DNA from: Pithys albifrons albifrons
Lineage: Eukaryota; Chordata; Aves; Passeriformes; Thamnophilidae
NCBI RefSeq assembly: GCF_047495875.1
Contig: NC_092471.1
Location: forward strand, 4,919,001 to 4,983,000
Direction: 5' to 3'
Length of the DNA: 64,000 nucleotides
Made by a program: the position numbers and the translations under genes. This document shows positions 52,218 to 61,000 of the stretch, in pieces. The notes under the pieces are model-generated. The model was not told where the DNA came from, did not search any database, and saw only the letters and a list, made by a program, of their open reading frames with translations. Positions within the stretch are counted from its first letter, which is position 1; every line of letters begins with the position of its first letter.

Positions 52218-55200
52218 AGTAAGTGTTCATTAGATGCTGCTTCACCTCTGAAGAACACAGATCTTACCTTCACTGGTACAACAGGTACACAAATGACAAT
52301 GTTATTTACAAAGGGGATCACAGATCTTTCAGCTGCACAGTAGAGAAGATTATCAATGTCTACAAGTTTAAACACCAGACTGGACAGATTTCTTAAGCCT
52401 AGAATGTCTTTCCTTGCTATACTCCAGGAGAATGGATCAATCTGTATCCAATGTTTCTGTAAGCTCAAAGGTTACCTGTTATGTACCTCCCTCTGCAAGA
52501 AATGATCTTCAGCAAGTAAACTTAAGAAAAATAGAATTAAGAAGTGTCCATCTCACAGTATTTCCTTTTACACTGTATACATTTTATACATGACTGATTT
52601 AGGAACCTGGATAGTTCACCTATCCAGTCTAACTCTTTTTGAGTCTTTAGAGCAAATCCCTCTAATCTTGTAAATTTTACAGCTGCTTTAATAAAGTTTA
52701 CTACCCAGGCACTCTAAAAATTCCCATGAAGATTTCCTCCCACGTTCTTGTTCATTCCAAGGCAATATGTGGAAATTAAAACTGTCTCCTCTTTCCATTA
52801 CAACTCAAAAAGACATTTTAGATAAAGTCCCTGCTGCTTGTCAGAAAAAGCTGAAGGGATGAACCTGAAGTCATTAAGTACAGTCCAATTTTAAGTTCTC
52901 TAATCTCATGAGCTATAAGGTATTATTGAGGGAGGAAAATGCACTATAAATATTTGCACAGAAGACAGTAATGTAACAAGCAACAATAACGTTACAAAAC
53001 TGTGAATTGGTAAAATGTAGGAGCTCAGAAATCACAGGTGAAGGATGGGGGGCTGTTGTTCAGTTGTTTTTTATAGAGAGAAATTTATCTTACAAAAGAC
53101 AAACTTGTAGCTGGAAGATGCCATACAAAAATCTAAAGGCTGTAAGTAACTCTCTAAGCTCAATGGTCTAAAGAGAGTAAAGGGTTTATAATATTTTAAG
53201 CAAAGACATGGCTGTTAGATGGCTAAATGTAGCTATAGAATATCTCAATTAAGTCCTGAAAACTGAACTTGTATAATTTCTTCATAGAACACAAGTGGAG
53301 TCACAAATTATAAATACAGATGGGAAGTTTAATAACCCTATAGATAATACTAGAAACTAAAGAAATTAATATGAGGTGTCCTTTCCTACTGTCATGCATT
53401 TCTTGGTTTAGATTATAAATTCAAAATAAATTTTCTTGGGTGATAAGAAAAAATGGGTTGTGGATGAGATATGGGGATGAGCATCCAATAATTTATTACC
53501 TCCCTTGCTGTAGAAATCTTTTTGAACAAATGGCTTCTTAACATACAATTAAATACCTCATGGAAATGAGGAGGACCAAAATTAGTCCCAGGTAATGGAA
53601 AGTTTGAGAAGAGAGAGGGAATCAGAGGTAATTTTTGATTCAGATGACTGTGAGTACCTACTAGCTTAGAACTCCTTTCTCAAGTCTTCCTGTTTCCCAG
53701 TAGATTATGGCTGGTAGTGATAAATCACAATCAGTGGAAGATGAGGTTTTCTTTTCAGCAAGAAGAAGGGTAAAAAAAAATAAATCCCTGATCTCTCATC
53801 TGTAAAACAGACAAGTGAACTGGCCTGGCTTAGCCAGCTCAAGACTCAGTAAGTCCACTTATCACTACTCACAGCTTGTTCAAGATCCAAATCTATGATT
53901 AGAGTGCCTCAAAGTTTTCCTTTAATAGTATTTGGACTTACTGATGCTCCACAAAGGTTCCACAGAAATAACTCCAACAGTCTGAAGAGTGTATTTTGCT
54001 TCTGTTCCCTTCAACTGTAGATTTGAAGGTATCGAGCATCAGTCTGCATAATAACAGAAAAATCTGCTCTAAATATAATCTCAGTGCTCAGCAGGTCTGT
54101 GAGAGCCTAATTCACTCCTAAGAGAGAGGTAACTGGACAAAATTATGAGCTATTACATCATTCCAGAGAGCCACATAACAGTCTCAGAAGTTGCTGTTAT
54201 CTTTAAAAGGTCTTGTGGATTTATGCTGTTGGGCAGGAGACAAAGGCTCTTGGGACAGGATTACTTCAGCTCACTGGGAATGAAGGGCTATTCCTGACCT
54301 TCTTCCACTTATTCCAAGACAAAAGCTCAAGCTGTAGAACTTAGTCTCTATTTACATTTAAATGAATGTCTTCTGACCCACTTGCAGAAATAGAGACAGT
54401 CAGGCCACTTCTCATTTCCAGCATATTGATAGAGCCATTTCACTGCTATTTGTTCAGGTGCTGAAAAAGCTTTTCACTATGATATTTATTCTCTTTTCAT
54501 GTATCTTGCAGCTCAATAATATCTTTATAATAATTTTATCAATAATGACAATGCAACATCAAGCTCCTTCATTCTCCTTGTAACTGCTGCTCCATAGAAA
54601 ATGCCTTCTGATCACTTAGGCATTAATTCATGCCCACCCAAAGTAATCCTTTTGCTACTATAGCTGATCAAAATTGTAAAGAGTATTCCAGATCAGGTGG
54701 CATAAATATTTCCCCCTCAGAATACTTGTTTATTATTATCAGCCTTACAGAGACAGCCCACAGTGATCAGATGAAGTCTGCAGCCTTCTCATCCATTATT
54801 ACTGACAGGCTTCACTCCTCACACACATGACCTCTGTTACTTATGTACATGTTTTAGTGTTGAATTTCCTTTTATTTCTCCTGCCTGCAAGGTCACAAAG
54901 GCTTCTCTACGTGATGCCTAACAATTCTCTGTCCTGACTACATGTTCCAAACTTGTAACGTAGCTTTGGACACAACTTGGCCTGAGAAAGCTCCACACAA
55001 GACACCTTCCTTTACCTATAACATATACAATAAACTAGATCCATTGTTCATACAATAAACTAGATCCATGTCTTGTTACTTTCCAAGCCTTGAAGAATTC
55101 TTCTGTTCACATCATTTCCATCTACTACAGAAACTTTATCACAAGCACTGGAACTTATCAAATGTCTACATTAACTTCAGAGGTTTATTTATCAATAGGT

Positions 55201-57965
55201 CTCCAACTTGCATTTTCTGCCCAAATTAACACAAAAACTGATAGAAGGCTCAAGATTCATTTGTGTACCATTGGCCTCTATACACAGTGACATAGCTAAG
55301 AACAATTAAATAAACTTAAGTCTACAAACGGATATGATAGAAACTATTACAACTCCATGCCCAGAAAATATTTGCTGTGCTTTTCAGGAATTTTTTTTTT
55401 TGCCACCCTTTAGACTGTTTTCCACAATTGCCTCTGTTGGATAGATTGACCTCAAAAACTTGGTATGAGCCAGAATTCCCAGGGCCTTGTACGTAAGTTT
55501 CTTAAGCCAAGATATTTCAAAGATAAACTTCAAACAACTAAATCCACACTTCCCAAAAGAAAATACCATTTTGCTGAAATCTATTTAATCAGGCCTATGT
55601 ATAATAATCTATTTTTCTGATGTAGAATAACGTAGTCTGATCATCTTTGTTGCTATTAATCTTTGCAATCCTTTTTGATTCTGAATAGATACCTTACCTT
55701 AAAAAAATCTAAGATAAAGAAAACAGCCAGTGCTAGAGAGAGCAGAGAGACAAACTTCAAGGCACAGAGGCAGACAAACCACCTGTCAGAGCACATGCCT
55801 TTTCTACACTAATTTCTAAATAAAATTTTGTGTAGGTATATAATAAAACACTTCACTAATATTTCACTAAGAATATGGGTCATACATAATAGATCAATTG
55901 GACTATCAACAAATGATTCAACCTGTTCTGCTTCTTCTCAAACTAATTCAGAGGTATCAGGGAGTCAAGCATTGACATTCGGTCAACTTCCTTTTTTTCA
56001 AAATCTTGCCTATTTTTAGACAGACTACTGCATCACACTGCCATGAGCTGATACTCCCTCCCCCAGAATTGCCACTTGTTACAGTTAAAAATGGAGAGCT
56101 ATTTATCTGGTTTAGTTCAAGCTGCCCTTCTGCAAATTAAGGGGTTTTTTCAGGCTTCAGTGACTCTTGGCCAAAGACTCAAACCTACAGCCAACCTCGT
56201 GGGTTTTCTGCCCCTTAAGTTTCATCTTTGCCCACGTAACAGTCACACTGCAATTCCTGAGCTCTGAGGAATTCTTTTCTTCCTGTGACCATTTCTAGAA
56301 GACCATCAATTCATCTATAGACAGCAGAGATACTTGCCTGTATCTTGCATTGTCTGTAAAGATTTTCTATGGACTTGCCCTTTAAAGCCAAATCACCATT
56401 TCCTGGGAGAGAGACAGAGGTGAAGCTCTGGACAAGTTTGCTCCCCAGACACAAAGTTTAGTTCCACACCATGGCCAGACTTTGTCTTCCTGAGACATGA
56501 TGGCTCCTGACCAAAAGGAAGGTCTTTGGCATCTTCCAAACTTACACCTTTGTCTCTACTGGGCTTTTGCTAAGGACACACAACCTTCAGATGTCATATT
56601 TAATATCGTAATTTTGAGCAATTACGGCCATAAAATTAACTGCTTAGTTTACCCAGATTCAGTCCTTCTCTGGCTCTGCAACTTAATTGTTAATTAACAT
56701 TTTATTGTAACTCTTACTTCATAGCACAAGGGAAAGGGATGAGTGTTTAATTACGGTATGTATTTTTACTTCAATATTCAAGAGTAACAATCACATCAAA
56801 ACCAAATTCCAGACCTGAATTCAGACTGGAAATTAATGAAAATATGGTAAGCCATTATTTTTAGAGTTGTTGGTGGATATCTTGTGACTTCAGGCACCGT
56901 AGACTTTCCTTGAAAAGGTCATATCATTCTTCAGAAAACTAAAAAGAACAAAAACACTGAGATTCCTTTCATGTCCTTTGTATATCACTATTCTAAAACA
57001 GGTCTGAAGTGAGAAACTAGCCAAGGTTTCAGAACTCCAGTGGAGGCATCTTCCCATTAATCTGACCTCTTTTCTAACAGAATAACTCAAAAAAATTTAA
57101 GAGTTCAGACATGCCTTTGATTTGTTTTAAAGGGCACATCCTGCTTTTGAAAACAACATCAGTTCAGATAACTCCTAAAGCTTCCTGCAATAACAGCACT
57201 CAAGAAAAAATATCAGGAGCTTTACATCTACAACATTAACTCTTAAGCTTCTCTGACTTTTAAAAGAGTCTGGTTTTAATTACAGAGAACACCTAAAATC
57301 AAGGTTGGCTGACTGACAGAATCTGAACTCTGCCCCACTTCAATATTGTTGTATATAATAACTGATGCCAAGCAGATTCTGAGAGACTTTTTACTCAGTA
57401 AATCTGTCTCAGCAGGGGGCAGGATCAACAAAAAATACAACCTCACCTCTTCTTCAAGTCTAGTTTTACAGTTTCACATAACCTTAACTGACTTTTTAGG
57501 GGAGTCTGTAATCTTCAGTATGTAGAAGATGGAGGCAAAATTTCGCTGTACTTTAATTCTTTTAGACAACTTTCTAATCACACCCATTCAGGACAAGAGA
57601 TTCCTCTTCTTACACACTTGTTGAAACTGCAGGTTACAAAATTATTCACTGTATTCCTTCAGCAACTACAACTAAACAAGTTAATATAACTGTGAGCTGC
57701 TCCATCAGCAGCTCTTACAGGAAATATGTGAGCCTTGATGAAAATTCCTCTGGTCTTTTCTTTCTGTCATAAGGGAAGTTCTCCTTGTGCAGATGCTCAC
57801 ACAAACCCCACACAATTCAAAGTGTGGAAACAATCACCTCAACAAACTGTTCAGTCTGCCTGGGGTCAGCAACACCATCTTTGGGGACAGAGAGGAACTG
57901 AAAAGGAGCAGCAGCTCAGTCAACTCACAGGTTGGCACCAAGGAGTGCAACCACAATCCACAGCA
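52218..57965. other. Unique non-coding sequence, 5.7 kb
   Basis: No gene or confident mobile element. It contains a 25-base tandem duplication (listed separately) and a possible ancient-repeat-like phrase near 53788-53815 that I could not place. Open frames are all under about 95 codons and without motifs. Confidence 0.45.
55028..55070. repeat. Two-copy 25-bp tandem duplication
   Basis: ACAATAAACTAGATCCAT is present at 55028-55045 and again at 55053-55070, giving a 25-base period with the intervening TGTTCAT. The preceding ATACA suggests the unit starts slightly to the left. The copies are identical over 18 bases, so the duplication is fairly recent. Confidence 0.85.
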
Positions 57966-58041
57966 GAATTATAGAACCACAGAGGTTCTGGAGACCACTG
58001 AGTCCAAACCTCCCCACTGAGAGTCAACTAGAGCTGCTTGC
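57966..58041 (-). mobile_element. CR1 LINE, 3' terminal part (left of the SINE), minus strand
   Basis: The plus strand shows AATTATAGAACCACAGAGG, then GGAGACCACTGAGTCCAAAC and CTCCCCACTGAGAGTC, and then AACTAGAGCTGCTTGC. This is the reverse-complemented CR1 3' end. The sequence breaks off at TTGC and resumes with TTGCCCA at 58190, so the two parts belong to one CR1 copy interrupted by the SINE at 58042-58189. Confidence 0.82.
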
Positions 58042-58189
58042 TAATACCCTGAGATTAGCTCAGTTGGTTAAATCTTGGCTGTAATAATGCCAAGGTCATG
58101 TGTTCAGTCCCCTGTGTGGGCCATTGACTTTAAGAGTTGGACTCGATGATCCTTGTGGGTCCCTTCCAACTCAGAATAGTCTGTGAATA
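58042..58189 (+). mobile_element. tRNA-Ile-derived SINE with CR1-like tail (TguSINE1-like)
   Basis: The head (about 58050-58122) follows tRNA-Ile(AAT) in order: an A-box region ATTAGCTCAGTTGG (58053-58066), anticodon-loop sequence with AAT at 58083-58085, GCCAAGGTCATG, a B-box region TGTTCAGTCCC (58101-58111, changed from the usual GGTTCGATCCC), and GGGCCA. The tail (58136-58189) is GTTGGACTCGATGATCC, GTGGGTCCCTTCCAACTCAG, AATAGTCTGTGAATA, a CR1-type 3' end that lets CR1 machinery mobilise it. A tRNA-Ile head plus CR1 tail is the architecture described for the songbird SINE TguSINE1. A 4-base TTGC on both sides (58038-58041 and 58190-58193) fits the short target duplications of CR1-driven insertions. 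Mutations in the B box suggest it is no longer a good Pol III promoter. Confidence 0.88.
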
Positions 58190-59285
58190 TTGCCCACTTG
58201 GGGTTTGTGTATCTGCAAAGAAATGCACTCCACAACCTCTCTGGACAATGTCTTCCTGTGTTTGACCATTTCACTGTTCAAATGGAATTTCTTGTACTTT
58301 AATTCCTGTCCACTGCTTCTTGCCCATTCCCCTGGCACTGTGGGAGGCTCCATCATCTTTACTCCCTTTCATCAGTTATTTCTCACAGTGTGTATTGTAT
58401 ACACACATATAAAATCTTGCAGTCCCCTTCCCCCCACCCTGAGGTTTCCTTTTGTCAGGTCAAGCAGTGCAAACTCTTTCTCTCCATCTCTCCTTTGATT
58501 TTAGGTTCTCTGAGACCTTCATCAACTTTGTGGCCGTTTTCTGGGCTCATCCCAGTGTCTGTTGTGTACTAAGGAGCAAAAATGTGGATAAAGCACATTG
58601 TATCTCTCTCAATAAGGCTGCACTGAGGAGGAAGACCTCCCTCAACCTGCTGGCTACCCTTTTCCTCATGCACAGGACGCTGTTACCTTCCTTTGTTGTG
58701 AGGGTGGATCATGTTAAACTTCATGTACACCATGACCCCCTGGGTCCTTTTCTAAAACTTTGTTTCCAGATGGTCAGAGCGAGTCTCTACTCATGCATGG
58801 GGTTATTCCTTGCAGGAGCAAGTCTTCACACTTTTCTGTTAGACTTCAGGAGGCTCCTGTTAACCCACATCTACTCTGTTCAAGCAGCCATCTGAGCTAT
58901 CAACCACATTCCCAAGATTTCTGCCACCTGTGAACTTACAGAGAGTTCACACTGTCCCCTAAATCCAGGTGACCAATGAATGTCTTCAATACTTTTGGCC
59001 CAAGTGTTGACACTGGAGAATGTCACTCCTGACTGTCCCCCAGAGGGAATCCATCCTGTCAATGGCAGCCCCTTGTGCCTGGCAGTTCTGCCTCCCTTCC
59101 CTCACTGCTCACTTCTCTAGGACACACTTCAGCAATCTGTCCCTCAGGAAGCTCTGAGAGACAGTGCTCAAAGCATTGCTAAAGTCAAGTTCAAAATCAT
59201 CCACTGCTCTCCCCTCATCCTCCTCTGAGCTGGTAATTTTGTTACAGAAGGTTCAAGGGCAATTTCTGCTATTCTTCTTTTCCAT
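58190..59285 (-). mobile_element. CR1 LINE ORF2 remnant (right of the SINE), minus strand
   Basis: A decayed CR1 with about 1.1 kb of ORF2 on the minus strand. Next to the SINE are CACTCCACAACCTCTCTGG and CAAATGGAATTTC, typical of antisense CR1. Near 59160-59180 the minus strand reads DFSNALSTVS, preceded by EGRAVDDFEL, corresponding to the DFSKAFDTVS segment that holds one catalytic aspartate of reverse transcriptase. Near 58920-58940 it reads LCKFTGG where the active site FADD is expected, so both catalytic aspartates are gone. Frameshifts separate the matching segments. The left end joins 57966-58041. Homology fades beyond about 59250-59285 (a degenerate GK...L..F match). The 147-codon plus-strand frame at 58452-58895 is antisense to this element and not a gene. 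Confidence 0.85.
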
Positions 59286-60517
59286 ATCAGGATACTCTCT
59301 AAGATCTGCCTTAAAACACTAAAAAGTGTGAACCAGTTGTAACACAACACATTTGCAACTCCTCTGGAGTCATCTGAAGAGTCCAATAAGTGGTTTCTAC
59401 AATAAAGCCTACTATGATATCAACCTTAAGAATTCTGTGCTGAGAACATTTCTGTCTTCACCTGCCTGACACCCACACGTTGCATTTCAGCACATCTCCC
59501 ACCTGAAGGGATTTATGCCTCCCTCACAGATACAAAACCTTTCCTTAGTTTGAGTCAACTAGAGAAGTACTTTATTTACACAGCTGTATGTCATAGTTCA
59601 GAATATTCAAACAAGTCTACAAAATATTCATTCGGAGAACAGAAACGTATCTTCTGAAAAGAAATATATTTTTACCTTACAGAGATGGAATCCTGTGATT
59701 CAGCTCTGAAGCAGTTCTACATAGGCAGTTGCCTTCTGTCATTAATCCATCAGAAAAGATAAAACCAGCACTTCAGTGCTACATGTCCTCAAATAAGTGT
59801 CCTAAGCAACACTCAGGAGTGGAACTACTCAAGTCCAGAACTCTCAAAAGTTAGATTATAGTCAAGAGATTAGCATGGTGAATGCATGATGGTAACTGAA
59901 GGGCTTGTGCCTGAAGCAGAGGTGAGGGCACCAGAATGAGAAATAAACACGCTTATATTAAATCAAATACATTACAAAATAATTTAAAAATTAAAGGTAA
60001 AATGATTAAAAGAAGATACAACCTCTGCTATGTGTTTTGGAAAACAGTTTACCAACTGTTTCCTACTGCCAAGAGTCAAACCCCCAGCACATGTGTATTT
60101 TTCTTTCTCAACTGTCTTTTCTTTTTCTACATGAATTACATGCCCTTGTCCTCTCTGCTACACTTTTCAACTAGTTTTCCATTTCACTAGTGGCACACAT
60201 GTAGTTTACTGCAGCCCTTGGTGTTAGTCTTCCATTTTAACTAATTCTTTGATTATTTCAGTGACATCTGAATATTGACGAATAAAAAGTAATTTGAAAT
60301 TTTGCCATAAAAAGTATATACGAACAACAGCCGAGAAGAAACATCACAGTTTCTAGTTTTCCAGATTTGTAGGTACACTGCAAACCTCATCACAAACATT
60401 TTAATGTAAATATTTTAATAGAGAGAGAAGAGAGAAATTATCTTTTCTCTTTGGCTAAGAATATCTTTTTGAAGTAAGATAGAGGTAGACCTTTAAACAG
60501 AAAGAGCAACATAAATT
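59286..60517. other. Unique non-coding sequence
   Basis: Nothing recognised between the CR1 and the minisatellite; AT-rich with short frames only. Confidence 0.5.
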
Positions 60518-61000
60518 CATATATACACACGTACACACACGTATGCACACGCGTGTACACACACACGTATGCACACGCGTGTACACACACACGTATGCAC
60601 ACGCGTGTACACGCACACGTATGCACACGCGTGTACACGCACACGTATGCACACGCGTGTACACGCACACGTATGCACACGCGTGTACACGCACACGTAT
60701 GCACACGCGTGTACACGCACACGTATGCACACGCGTGTACACGCACACGTATGCACACGCGTGTACACGCACACGTATGCACACGCGTGTACACGCACAC
60801 GTATGCACACGCGTGTACACGCACACGTATGCACACGCGTGTACACGCACACGTATGCACACGCGTGTACACGCACACGTATGCACACGCGTGTACACGC
60901 ACACGTATGCACACGCGTGTACACGCACACGTATGCACACGCGTGTACACGCACACGTATGCACACGCGTGTACACACACATACATACATATATATATAT
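60518..61000. repeat. CpG-rich 26-bp minisatellite, continuous pyrimidine-purine alternation
   Basis: Seventeen tandem 26-base units start at 60541 and every 26 bases to 60957. Each contains GTATGCACACGCGTGTACAC followed by GCACAC (first two units: ACACAC). Every dinucleotide step in register is pyrimidine-purine (CA, CG, TA or TG), and the alternation continues through TA/CA flanks, giving 483 bases without a break. The unit holds the palindrome ACACGCGTGT and four CpGs (three in the first two units), in otherwise CpG-poor DNA. Long open frames on both strands (151-194 codons) arise because the unit has no stop in several frames; their repetitive T/H/R/V/C peptides are not credible proteins. 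Confidence 0.96.

Noticed and set aside
53786..53820. Phrase resembling a mammalian-type MIR core (CTCATCTGTAAAACAG)
   Set aside because: The match is too short and isolated; no other MIR block lies beside it.
58050..58122. Functional tRNA-Ile gene
   Set aside because: The B box and several stem positions are mutated, there is no clean terminator, and the sequence is fused to a CR1-like tail, so it is a SINE head.
58452..58895. 147-codon plus-strand open frame
   Set aside because: It is antisense to CR1 ORF2 remnants on the minus strand and has no domain of its own.
60541..60982. CRISPR array
   Set aside because: The units are directly adjacent with no unique spacers, and the genome is a vertebrate's. 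The same holds for the 15-bp array at 21025-21639.
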